This document shows, in pieces, positions 7,960 through 16,299 of a stretch of 26,465 nucleotides of DNA. Source of the DNA: Bacteroidales bacterium (lineage in GTDB: Bacteria > Bacteroidota > Bacteroidia > Bacteroidales > UBA932); the NCBI GenBank assembly GCA_016293535.1, contig JAEDEB010000031.1:1-26465 (forward strand). The letters are read 5' to 3'. The position numbers and the translations under genes were made by a program. Each line of letters starts with the position of its first letter. Within the stretch, counting starts at the first letter, position 1. Under the pieces are notes generated by a model. It did no database searches. It was not told the origin of the DNA and saw nothing but the letters and a program-made list of their open reading frames with translations.

Positions 7960-9417
7960 ATGAAGAAAACAGACATCATTATGTTCATTGCATCAACCGT
8001 TCTTTTCCTGCTGACGGCATCTTGCGAGAAGCCTGCTCCCGAGCCGGATCCGGAACCGCTTCCGCAGACTCCGACAATAGTTTTGACTTCTCCGGCAGAC
8101 GGAACGGCAGTCGACCTCAACGAAGTGACGGAAGTCTCCTTCTCCTGGGAGAAGGTCGACGGCATCAACAATTACAAGATTATGTTCAGCCTTCAGGAGA
8201 GTATGAGTTCCCCTTATACTGTCCCTGCTCTGACTATGCCCGTCACTTTCACGGCGGATGAGATGGATGAGATAGCGGAAGAACTCGGTGCCGCAGCGGA
8301 AGTGGAGACAAGGATCTACTGGAGCATCATTCCGTTCAGCGAACGCACTCCTGCCGAGACCCAGGTGCGCAGTATGAACGTCACCCGAAAGAGCGCGAAG
8401 CCTTCTGAAAAGGGCGTGAACGACGACACTCTTGTATTCAAGATAGCTGTCTATTATGAGGATATGTATGTGGGGGATACTGGAAAGAGACTCCACGAGC
8501 TTTGCAACTGGAACAATCCTCACAGTCAGGCCCAGCAACTTGCCAAACTTATGACCGAGTGCTCCCACGGCGTCATCCAATATGAAATTGCCGTGGAAAT
8601 CGAAGGAACCGTGCCGTATGCATCCTATTACCAGGACAGCGGTTCACACACGGCGGGCGAAGTCGTCACCGCAGACATCTGCTACAATGAATATTACAAG
8701 AACGGAAAGTATCCGGGAATCGGCGAAGGCGTGAGGTATGATTATGCCAAGATGGTCACTGACAACGGATTTGACACCATGCTGAACGACGGAATCATTG
8801 ACGAGGTATGGGTGTACAACCATCCGGGTGCCGGCATGTATGAGACCTGTATGGCTGGTCCGAATGCATTCTGGATTAATGGAGCAACCTTCGACGTTCC
8901 GAGTCTGGAAAGAAAGCTTACCGTGCTTTTCTGCAACTACGAAAGAACTGTGGACCTGGCGATGCACAGCCTTGCCCATAAGTTCGAGAATGTGATGACC
9001 AAGGTTTACGGACGCTGGGACTACAGTGTCTCACTGGTCAAGAACCTCAACAACTGGGAGCTGTTTTCGGCGTACAGTGACAAGTACGACAAGTATGACA
9101 GCGGGTGCTCGCACATTGGCAACTGCCATTTTCCGTGCAACGGGGCGTCGGATTATGATTATGAGAACAGACGCTATGTCAAGAGCTATTGTGATGCCTG
9201 GGACAGTTATCCGGACCTCAAGTTCGAGAATCCGAGAACCATCAACTCAAGTGAATGGGGAAGTACCCAGATGGGATACATGAAATGGTTCTATAATCAC
9301 GTTCCCCATTTCAAGGGCCTTAATGAGAATGACTATCACCTGAATAACTGGTGGTTGTATTTTGTCGACTACGACAAGGCAAAGGCCAAGGAAAGGCAAC
9401 TTATCAGCGAACTTTAA
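7960..9417 (+). CDS. Lipoprotein with SusE-like N-terminal domain and unrecognised C-terminal domain (HxxxHxxE motif)
   Basis: This 485-residue lipoprotein (TASC, Cys22) has a Pro/Glu-rich tether (PAPEPDPEPLPQTP). Residues about 37-150 look like a fibronectin/SusE N-terminal type beta domain (LTSPADGTAV, then FSWEKVDGINNYKI). The remainder, about 165-485, is one domain that I do not recognise as a named family. Notable motifs are IDEVWVYNHPGAGMYETCMAG (split here from AGPNAFWING), then NYERTVDLAMHSLAH with His336, His340 and Glu343, followed by NCHFPCNGASDYDYENR and a Trp/Tyr-rich end. Similar motif orders occur, from memory, in secreted proteins of other phyla without known function. HxxxHxxE could bind a metal, but it is not the classic HExxH protease motif. 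The gene sits 4 bases after the GH127 gene and just before SusC. A role as a glycan-binding protein or an enzyme is equally possible. Confidence 0.8.
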   Translation: MKKTDIIMFIASTVLFLLTASCEKPAPEPDPEPLPQTPTIVLTSPADGTAVDLNEVTEVSFSWEKVDGINNYKIMFSLQESMSSPYTVPALTMPVTFTADEMDEIAEELGAAAEVETRIYWSIIPFSERTPAETQVRSMNVTRKSAKPSEKGVNDDTLVFKIAVYYEDMYVGDTGKRLHELCNWNNPHSQAQQLAKLMTECSHGVIQYEIAVEIEGTVPYASYYQDSGSHTAGEVVTADICYNEYYKNGKYPGIGEGVRYDYAKMVTDNGFDTMLNDGIIDEVWVYNHPGAGMYETCMAGPNAFWINGATFDVPSLERKLTVLFCNYERTVDLAMHSLAHKFENVMTKVYGRWDYSVSLVKNLNNWELFSAYSDKYDKYDSGCSHIGNCHFPCNGASDYDYENRRYVKSYCDAWDSYPDLKFENPRTINSSEWGSTQMGYMKWFYNHVPHFKGLNENDYHLNNWWLYFVDYDKAKAKERQLISEL

Positions 9418-9434
9418 AACTCAATTATCAACGT

Positions 9435-12400
9435 ATGTCAAGAAATTCTGCAGGAAAACTGTTGATGTGCATTCTGCTTCTTGCCGGAGCCGGACCTTTG
9501 CAGGTATGCCCGGGAGGAATCGATGCACTGGCGCAGCAGCGGCAGATAACCGCAAAGGGAACTGTCGTGGATGATGACGGGGAAGCCGTCATCGGAGCTG
9601 TAGTGTCTTCAAAGGGACGCAAGGGAGCCCATACGACCGTCAGGACGGACGGAACGTTCAGTATCAGCGTTCCGGAAGGGACTATTCTCAGCTTCAATTG
9701 TCTCGGATATACCGAAACTCAGATGAAGGCCTCGGAGGATATGGAGGTGACAATGACCGTAGACCGCCAGCAGATCGAGGAGACGGTCATAGTCGGCTAT
9801 ACCACTGAAAACGTGAGGAACATATCCGCCTCCGTGGCGAGGGTCGATATGCAGAAACTGGAGATGAACCCTTCTGCTTCCATCACCAACATGCTGGCGG
9901 GTCAGGCTGCAGGTCTGCAGACTGTCACGCGCAGCGGAGTGCCGGGTTCTTCCGGAAGCGGCATTGTCATCAGGGGGAACAATTCCCTCTCCTCATCGAA
10001 CGATATTACAGGCATAAGCAACCCTCTCTACATCATTGACGGCATTCCCATGTCCCTTCAGGACTATGCCGGATATAACGTGACCGATAACGATTTCCTT
10101 TCGTCGCTCAACCCGCAGGACATCGCTTCCATAGACATCCTCAAGGATGCGGCAGCAACAGCCATCTACGGTTCCCGCGGCGCGAACGGTGTCGTCATCA
10201 TCACAACCCGCAAGGGAACCTCGGGAAAGGCCCGTGTGACTGCCCGCATCAGCGGCGGTGTAATCGCACGACCTGCAAAACTCGCCGTGTATGTGGGAGA
10301 GGAGGAAAGGCAGGCAAAACTTGATATCATCAACAATACCATGTCTGCCCTGTTCGGAGATCAGGAATGGTTCGACATCAGGGATTCCAAACTCGGAGAG
10401 GTGCTCGGATTCACCCTTCCTTCCGTCCTCACTGACAAGTACAATCCTTCCTTCAACAATGCTTATGATTACCAGAATATGTTCTATCAGCATGGCTCCA
10501 CCCAGAACTATGACCTGTCGATGGAGGGAGGAAACAACAGCAATTCCTACCGTGTGAGCATAGGCTGGTATGACGAAAAGGGAGTTCTTGTCGGCTATGG
10601 TCTCAAGAGGCTCAACATAGGCTCCAACCTTGTGACTGACCTGAACAAGTATATCCACAACGAACTTGTCATACGCTACAGCAACATGACCCGCTCAGGC
10701 GGACTCAACGACGTGATGAAGGCAATGCCTACCTCGCCGATCGATCTGCCGTCATCCCTGTTCTACAGGTCGGATGCTGAAATAAAGCAGCTCACCGGCC
10801 AGCTCGGCGATGCCTACAACAAGAACAAGTCTCACACTATTTCCATAGGAGAAACTCTCCGCGTGACTTTCCTGCCTTGCCTTACCTGGGACAATCAGGC
10901 TTCCCTGGTGATGGACATAGGAAGACGCGACTATTTCGTACCTTCGACGGCAAGGGATGACAACAAGAGCCTTGTGAATGCCTTCTCAAGCATCACCAGC
11001 ACTACCAACCTCAATTCAAGGCTCAATTTCAACAAGACCATCAAGAGTCACTCCATAGTGGCCATGCTCGGCACGGAGGTCAACCTCAGCACTCTCAACC
11101 AGCTGAGGGCGGAGGCCACGGACGGAATGTCCGACTATCTCAAGGTTCTCAACGGATACAAGAAGGAAGATATCACGGCAAGTTCGGACATCGTTACGAC
11201 CAATATGCTCTCTTTCTTCGGTCTCGTATCATACGGATTCAGACAGAACCGTTACAAGATAGAGGCTGTGCTGAGAAGGGACGGTTCATCCCGTTTCGGC
11301 TCAAACAGGAAATGGGCGACCTTCCCTTCCGTAAAGGCACACTGGCAGTTCTCCGAGGAGCCTTGGATGCAGTGGAGCAAGAAAGCCCTGGACTTCGGAA
11401 AGATCAGGATTTCATACGGTTCCTCCGGTGAGATTTATTATGATCCTCTCCTCCAGTACAACTCGCTCGTAGCTCTCGGCAGTATGGGAGCCGGACTGAC
11501 ATACGTGGGCAGCAACCAGATGGATGTGAAGACCTACGGAGGCAATCTGGCCCTGATTTCCGACTTCAACAAGATAGCCAACAAGGATCTTTCATGGAGC
11601 CGTACCCAGGAAATCAATTACGGTATCGACCTGGAATTCTTCAAGAGGCGTCTCCTCATTACCGCCGACCTCTATTCGAAGTATCTTTCAGACCTCGTAT
11701 ACACCTCCGAACTCCCGGCGTATGTGGGCTTCAATCAGATTCAGACCAACCTCGTCGATATGGTCGGCCACGGATTCGAACTCTCCCTGACCGGGTACAT
11801 ATTCCCTCGCGATAGCGATATACAGTGGGACTGGACCCTCAATCTCGGCAACAACCATATGTACATTGCCAAACTTGGCAACGGAGGAAAGGACTATATA
11901 AACTATGGCGGACATTATGCCTTCATAGAGGGAGCGCCTGCCTTCCAGTACTATATGGCTGAATACCTCGGTCCTCTCGACAAGTACTCCGACCTTCCGG
12001 TGGATCCGTTCACGGGAGAGGCCCTCGCTTACAAATGGGCGGATGCGGGACTTGCAAGGAATCTGCAGGGAAGAATCTTCCCGGGTATGCCTGTGTTTAC
12101 GGACGTAGACGGAGACTATCTCGTGGACGGCTATGCAGGAGGAAACGACCAGAAGATAATCGAGGGCAAGACTCCGGAGCCAAAGGTTACGGGAGGTCTG
12201 AGCACCTGCTTCAGATTCAAGGACTTCCAGATCAGGATAAACAGTTCCTTCTCCTTCGGCAACTGGATTTTCAACACTACGCTCCAATCCCAGCTGAGCC
12301 GTCTCGACGATGCGTCTTCCTTCTATCAGTACGCCCTGTACAAGTATGACCAGAAACAGTTCTGGACGGAACCTGGATGCGGAGCATACTATCCGATGAT

Positions 12401-12698
12401 GTATTTCGGCTACTGGGAGGGCGGTTCAGCCCGTTCATTCAGAGAGTCTTCGATGTTCCTCGAGAGGGGAGATTACTGGAACATAGACAATGTGAACATA
12501 TCATACAATCTGCCGAAGAAATGGATGGACAAGCTGAAGATACGCGGAATCAACGTTTATCTTACCGGCACGAATCTCTTCATGTGGAAGGCCAGCAAGG
12601 TGCTTGACCCGCGCATGATATCCAGAACCGGTTGGTACAACGGCTCAGGTTATCCTATCTCGCAGACCTATGTCATCGGCACACAGATACAATTCTAA
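9435..12698 (+). CDS. SusC/RagA-family TonB-linked outer membrane transporter
   Basis: This 1087-residue protein has an N-terminal signal sequence with cleavage expected near ALAQQ (about 33-35). An in-frame ATG at 9351 lies inside the previous gene and gives no signal, so 9435 is the start. Residues about 37-105 form the carboxypeptidase-regulatory-like domain (ITAKGTVVDDDGEAVIGA). A TonB-box-like segment, EETVIVGYT, follows. The plug domain contains NPLYIIDGIPM and the hallmark ILKDAAATAIYGSRGANG at about 236-253. The rest is a beta barrel ending in the aromatic-terminated strand YVIGTQIQF. These transporters import oligosaccharides across the outer membrane using TonB/ExbBD energy and form a pedal-bin complex with a SusD lipoprotein, here encoded 15 bases downstream. 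Confidence 0.97.
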   Translation: MSRNSAGKLLMCILLLAGAGPLQVCPGGIDALAQQRQITAKGTVVDDDGEAVIGAVVSSKGRKGAHTTVRTDGTFSISVPEGTILSFNCLGYTETQMKASEDMEVTMTVDRQQIEETVIVGYTTENVRNISASVARVDMQKLEMNPSASITNMLAGQAAGLQTVTRSGVPGSSGSGIVIRGNNSLSSSNDITGISNPLYIIDGIPMSLQDYAGYNVTDNDFLSSLNPQDIASIDILKDAAATAIYGSRGANGVVIITTRKGTSGKARVTARISGGVIARPAKLAVYVGEEERQAKLDIINNTMSALFGDQEWFDIRDSKLGEVLGFTLPSVLTDKYNPSFNNAYDYQNMFYQHGSTQNYDLSMEGGNNSNSYRVSIGWYDEKGVLVGYGLKRLNIGSNLVTDLNKYIHNELVIRYSNMTRSGGLNDVMKAMPTSPIDLPSSLFYRSDAEIKQLTGQLGDAYNKNKSHTISIGETLRVTFLPCLTWDNQASLVMDIGRRDYFVPSTARDDNKSLVNAFSSITSTTNLNSRLNFNKTIKSHSIVAMLGTEVNLSTLNQLRAEATDGMSDYLKVLNGYKKEDITASSDIVTTNMLSFFGLVSYGFRQNRYKIEAVLRRDGSSRFGSNRKWATFPSVKAHWQFSEEPWMQWSKKALDFGKIRISYGSSGEIYYDPLLQYNSLVALGSMGAGLTYVGSNQMDVKTYGGNLALISDFNKIANKDLSWSRTQEINYGIDLEFFKRRLLITADLYSKYLSDLVYTSELPAYVGFNQIQTNLVDMVGHGFELSLTGYIFPRDSDIQWDWTLNLGNNHMYIAKLGNGGKDYINYGGHYAFIEGAPAFQYYMAEYLGPLDKYSDLPVDPFTGEALAYKWADAGLARNLQGRIFPGMPVFTDVDGDYLVDGYAGGNDQKIIEGKTPEPKVTGGLSTCFRFKDFQIRINSSFSFGNWIFNTTLQSQLSRLDDASSFYQYALYKYDQKQFWTEPGCGAYYPMMYFGYWEGGSARSFRESSMFLERGDYWNIDNVNISYNLPKKWMDKLKIRGINVYLTGTNLFMWKASKVLDPRMISRTGWYNGSGYPISQTYVIGTQIQF

Positions 12699-12713
12699 AA
12701 GGGAGAACAGAAC

Positions 12714-14351
12714 ATGAGAAAGATATTATTGACAATGGCGGCAGCAGCAGCCGCGTTTGCTGCCACTTCATGCGACAGCCTCCTGAACCCGCGTCAGATA
12801 GACCTCATTTACAATGAAGTTTTCTGGGAGTCGCAGACGGATGCGGAAGTCGGACTTGCCGGAGTCTATGCCCTGTACAGAGGTCTGATGGCAAGCGGCC
12901 ACAACTGGTACAGCAGGGCTGACGCCACTACGGGTTTCGTAAGGGCCGGATGGAACGGAGGTTCTCCGAGAGGCCTTTATACGGTAGGCAATTACAGCGA
13001 CATCACCGTTGACGAGAAGATGTGGGGCAGTCCGGGACTGGAATCCTATTGCGACTGGTCCTCATTCTACAAGGTGGTGGCCCAGGCAAATCTTGTGATT
13101 GCCAAGGTCGAGGAGATGGATGACTCCGTATTCAAGACCGGTGCAAAGGACCGCATACTCGGAGAAGCATATTTCCTTCGCGCTCTCGTGTACTTCAACA
13201 TATTGAGGATATGGGGCAATGCTCCGTACATCTCGGATTCGATAGAGTCTTCAAGCCAGGTCATCAACAAGGACCTGACCCCTGTTCTGATTCCGAGGAC
13301 AGAAGACATTGAGATCGCCTCGAACGTCATCGCGGATGCTGCAACGGCTGTCAGCCTGCTCGATTTCGGGATTCCCGGTGATGCCCGCTGGGGCATTTTC
13401 GCCAACAAGGGTTCTGCAGAGGCCCTCTATGCGGAGGCCAACATGTGGATGTGGTTCCTGGCGAAGAGGGACAGGATTCCGGGCGTGATGAAGTATGTTC
13501 AGGAGGCTGTAAATGCCCTTGAGGATCTCAGGGACAACGGAGGGTATTCTTATGCTCCATATACTCCTGAAGGTGTCAGGAATATGTATCTGGGACGCTC
13601 GGTCGAAGCAGTCTTCGAGTGCAACATATCGGTTGACCAGAATGAGTCGTACAGGGCCGATCAGAGCGGTGTCACATCGATAACCTGCAAGATGGAGTCC
13701 TTCGACGGAGACCCGACCAAGGACAGGGGAACCCAGATAGACTGGGTGCCTTTCTCCCAGAAGAAGAATCTCTACCCGGAGTATGACTTCGAAACCGGAA
13801 CAGGCGACATACGCCCTGGTCTCTTTTTCGAGGCGTGGGATTCGGAGTACAACGATGCGGTCAACGACGTTCCCGGCAACACTGCCAACGACAGGACCAA
13901 GATAACATGGATGAAGAAATACGCCCAGTTCTCGGAAGATACCTACAGGAAGCAGGACGAGTACGTGGCATATTTCGCCCAGTGCAATATTCCGGTTTTC
14001 CGCTATACCGGATGCATGCTTCTGCTGGCTGAGGCTTATTACAGGATCGATGAACCGGGCAAGGCCCGTGAAATCGTCAATGCGATAAGGTCGCGCGCCG
14101 GCCTTGAAACCTGGGTCGGCAGTGATGAGGACCTGCTTTATGAAATACTTCAGCAGGACTTCGCGGAGATGTTCGGAGAGGGAAGGATATACTTCGATAT
14201 GGTGCGCAACAACTATTTCCCGAACGAGCACCTTATGCCTGCACTCAAGTATAAGCAGCGCGGATATTACTGGCCGGTCAGCTCGTCCATCCTGTCCATG
14301 AACACGATGGTGGGGCAGACTCCGTACTGGAACGGTAAGACCAAATGGTAA
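12714..14351 (+). CDS. SusD/RagB-family surface glycan-binding lipoprotein
   Basis: This 545-residue lipoprotein (AATSC, Cys20) has the all-helical, TPR-containing SusD architecture. Visible hallmarks are FWESQTDAEVGLAGVYALYRG near the N-terminus, split by the usual loops from RILGEAYFLRALVYFNILRI (about 146-165). Later come LLLAEAYYRIDEPGKAREIV and the C-terminal FGEGRIYFDMVRN. SusD proteins cap the SusC barrel from outside and bind the glycan. A purine-rich stretch, GGGAGA, lies about a dozen bases before the ATG, better than most starts here. It follows SusC by 15 bases and precedes the FAS1-like gene by 13. Glycan specificity cannot be read from sequence. Confidence 0.97.
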   Translation: MRKILLTMAAAAAAFAATSCDSLLNPRQIDLIYNEVFWESQTDAEVGLAGVYALYRGLMASGHNWYSRADATTGFVRAGWNGGSPRGLYTVGNYSDITVDEKMWGSPGLESYCDWSSFYKVVAQANLVIAKVEEMDDSVFKTGAKDRILGEAYFLRALVYFNILRIWGNAPYISDSIESSSQVINKDLTPVLIPRTEDIEIASNVIADAATAVSLLDFGIPGDARWGIFANKGSAEALYAEANMWMWFLAKRDRIPGVMKYVQEAVNALEDLRDNGGYSYAPYTPEGVRNMYLGRSVEAVFECNISVDQNESYRADQSGVTSITCKMESFDGDPTKDRGTQIDWVPFSQKKNLYPEYDFETGTGDIRPGLFFEAWDSEYNDAVNDVPGNTANDRTKITWMKKYAQFSEDTYRKQDEYVAYFAQCNIPVFRYTGCMLLLAEAYYRIDEPGKAREIVNAIRSRAGLETWVGSDEDLLYEILQQDFAEMFGEGRIYFDMVRNNYFPNEHLMPALKYKQRGYYWPVSSSILSMNTMVGQTPYWNGKTKW

Positions 14352-14364
14352 AAACGACAAGGAT

Positions 14365-15132
14365 ATGCGTAAACATATAATATTCATTGCTGCGGCCTTT
14401 GCCGCGATGCTGCCGGTCTCATGTGAGAAGATGGGGGCCATAGGAGGCTCCGTCAACAGCACTGAACAGCTTGATATGACTACATCCCAGTGGCTTGCAT
14501 CCCAGGATGAGACCGAGGTGGTGGCCAGGCTCTTCGAAGCTGCCGGGCTCAATGACGTCATCGACGGGAACGTGACGCTGATAGCGCCGAACAAGTGGTC
14601 GGTGAACCGGTATATCCGCCGCCACAATTCCATCAACCGCAAACCGGCTGATGAAGAGAGGTATACTCTCGACAGTCTGCTGAACGAGGATCTTTCCAGG
14701 ATGCTGATGTATGTCTATCCGGGAATATGGACCCTTGACGATATCCCGGAAGAGGGAATAATACTCAAGTCCCTGGACAACAGCCAGGAGGTGCTGCTTA
14801 CCTATGACGAGGTCAATTCGGACCCTACAGCGGCTTATGACGGAGGAAACGTGGCCGGAAACGGATATCAGTACTCCAATTTCCTGATGACGAGCCCGAA
14901 GATTCTACACGCCCTTTTCAAAAGAGGGGAGAACTGGGAAACCAATTATCTGGACCGCCTGTCCATGGGCTTTGACAAGCCGGAATGCGACCAGGCGTAC
15001 AAGATGTACGTTTCCAATGTCAGGACTTCCAACGGTGTCGTCAATGTCCTGTATGTCGGCGACTCAGCCTATGCGGAGCAGTATTTCTACCACTCCCTCT
15101 TCTTCTACGGAACCCGTTCGGATGACAAATGA
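14365..15132 (+). CDS. Fasciclin (FAS1)-like domain lipoprotein
   Basis: This 255-residue lipoprotein (LPVSC, Cys20) contains one FAS1-like domain at about residues 35-235. The pattern QWLASQDETEVVARLFEAAG, then NVTLIAPNKWSVNRYI, then LLNEDLSRMLMYVYPG is the usual order of a fasciclin fold, in which a short-lived helix leads into the TLIAP strand. FAS1-like lipoproteins often follow SusD in Bacteroidota PULs and are treated as accessory surface binding proteins; no enzymatic role is known. Its TGA overlaps an ATG of the next gene (ATGA at 15129-15132), suggesting translational coupling. The family call is by fold pattern, and the domain is divergent. Confidence 0.75.
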   Translation: MRKHIIFIAAAFAAMLPVSCEKMGAIGGSVNSTEQLDMTTSQWLASQDETEVVARLFEAAGLNDVIDGNVTLIAPNKWSVNRYIRRHNSINRKPADEERYTLDSLLNEDLSRMLMYVYPGIWTLDDIPEEGIILKSLDNSQEVLLTYDEVNSDPTAAYDGGNVAGNGYQYSNFLMTSPKILHALFKRGENWETNYLDRLSMGFDKPECDQAYKMYVSNVRTSNGVVNVLYVGDSAYAEQYFYHSLFFYGTRSDDK

Positions 15133-15140
15133 CAGTGATT

Positions 15141-16259
15141 ATGAGAAAGACAACGATACATTTGGCAATTGCGGCATTTTTCTGCCTGTTCGCAACATCC
15201 TGTTTCAAGGAACCCCACGTACAGGGCTATCTGGGTGACGGCATTTACCTCCAGGGAGCCGATACGATGTATGTCACCATTGGCACCAAGACAGCATCCA
15301 GCACAGCCTGGCTCGACAATTCCACCAAGCCTTGCAAGTTTGAAATCTACGATGTGCGGGACGAGGACGGCAAGCATGTGGACGGTTTCTTCAAGACTTT
15401 CCCGACCATGCTCTGGACCCAGCCGTATGACTATCTTACTGACAAGACCGAGGCTGATGTCCTGTCGAAACTCCAGGCTCAGGATCTGACACCTCTGATG
15501 ATAAATTCCGTAAACGGCCAGCTCAGGGCGATGGAATCCACAGCAATGATAGGCCTGAAGGACGGCGATGTATTTCACGTGGACGTGAAGGTCAGCAACT
15601 CCAAGGGCTCGAAGATCCTCGAGGACTATGCGATCCTCTGTTTCCAGAAGGGAGCTGACGGTGCGGGAGATTTCGTGATAACGGACTTCGTGAACGGAAT
15701 CTGCATAATGAATGCGGCAGGAGAGAATACCTTCCCTTTCTATGATCAGATCAACTCGGGACAGACTGACTTCGAGACCAGACGTCAGAACATCTACACT
15801 GACAACGGGAAGGAGAAGTATGTACGCGTATACAAGGAATCGGCCGAACCGAATCCGGGCATACACGTGACACTCAGGTTCCTTGACAAGAACGGGAATC
15901 TTTTCGACCCGGCGAGCTATGCAACCTATGCAGGCCTTGTCAGCTACATCGACTACTCGGTCAACCGCCAGAATACGGACAAGGGACTTGAAATGGATTT
16001 CCCTGTTACTCCGTGGCCGGTCAAGACAGATCTTTACCAGTATCTCCGCGGACCGGTATTCCTGAACTTCGACAATATGGATTTCGATGCCCTCAAGGCA
16101 GACAACCTTGCAGGCAAAATCCCGTATAACGCCAAATGGCCGTCAGACAATTATCAGGGAGCAAACGGATGGTATGTCAGACTCAGATCGATGATGACTT
16201 TCTACCAGCCGGGCAGCTATGTCATCGAGGTCACCGTACCTTACACTTCCGCAATTTGA
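15141..16259 (+). CDS. DUF5007-like surface lipoprotein
   Basis: This 372-residue lipoprotein has a clear signal (ATSC, Cys21) when started at 15141. An ATG at 15129, overlapping the previous stop, would add four residues. After the signal it is mostly beta, with PCKFEIYDVRDEDGKHVDGF, TFPTMLWTQPYDY and FHVDVKVSNSKGSKILEDY. It ends with a beta-strand block (GSYVIEVTVPYTSAI). This order matches, as far as I can recall the family, the DUF5007 proteins encoded next to SusC/SusD and fasciclin-like genes. Their function is not established, and surface glycan binding or structural support of the SusCD complex is the usual guess. The family assignment is from memory and moderate; that it is a PUL lipoprotein is firm. 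Confidence 0.72.
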   Translation: MRKTTIHLAIAAFFCLFATSCFKEPHVQGYLGDGIYLQGADTMYVTIGTKTASSTAWLDNSTKPCKFEIYDVRDEDGKHVDGFFKTFPTMLWTQPYDYLTDKTEADVLSKLQAQDLTPLMINSVNGQLRAMESTAMIGLKDGDVFHVDVKVSNSKGSKILEDYAILCFQKGADGAGDFVITDFVNGICIMNAAGENTFPFYDQINSGQTDFETRRQNIYTDNGKEKYVRVYKESAEPNPGIHVTLRFLDKNGNLFDPASYATYAGLVSYIDYSVNRQNTDKGLEMDFPVTPWPVKTDLYQYLRGPVFLNFDNMDFDALKADNLAGKIPYNAKWPSDNYQGANGWYVRLRSMMTFYQPGSYVIEVTVPYTSAI

Positions 16260-16299
16260 AACAACAAATAAAACATTACCAATCATTAACCCTTTCGCT

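Noticed and set aside
8965..8986. HSLAHKFE read as a zinc metalloprotease motif
   Set aside because: It lacks the glutamate after the first histidine needed for HExxH, so a protease call is not justified; kept only as an open question.
9351..9434. Upstream start adding 28 residues to SusC
   Set aside because: The extension overlaps the preceding coding sequence and puts a charged stretch in front of the signal peptide.
13251..14642. 463-residue minus-strand open frame across SusD and the FAS1-like gene
   Set aside because: It spans two well-supported plus-strand genes in the antisense direction and shows no family motif.
16255..16299. Possible internal promoter before the BACON-LRR gene (TTTG at 16255-16258)
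   Set aside because: No TAnnTTTG element lies at acceptable spacing; the gap is only AT-rich.
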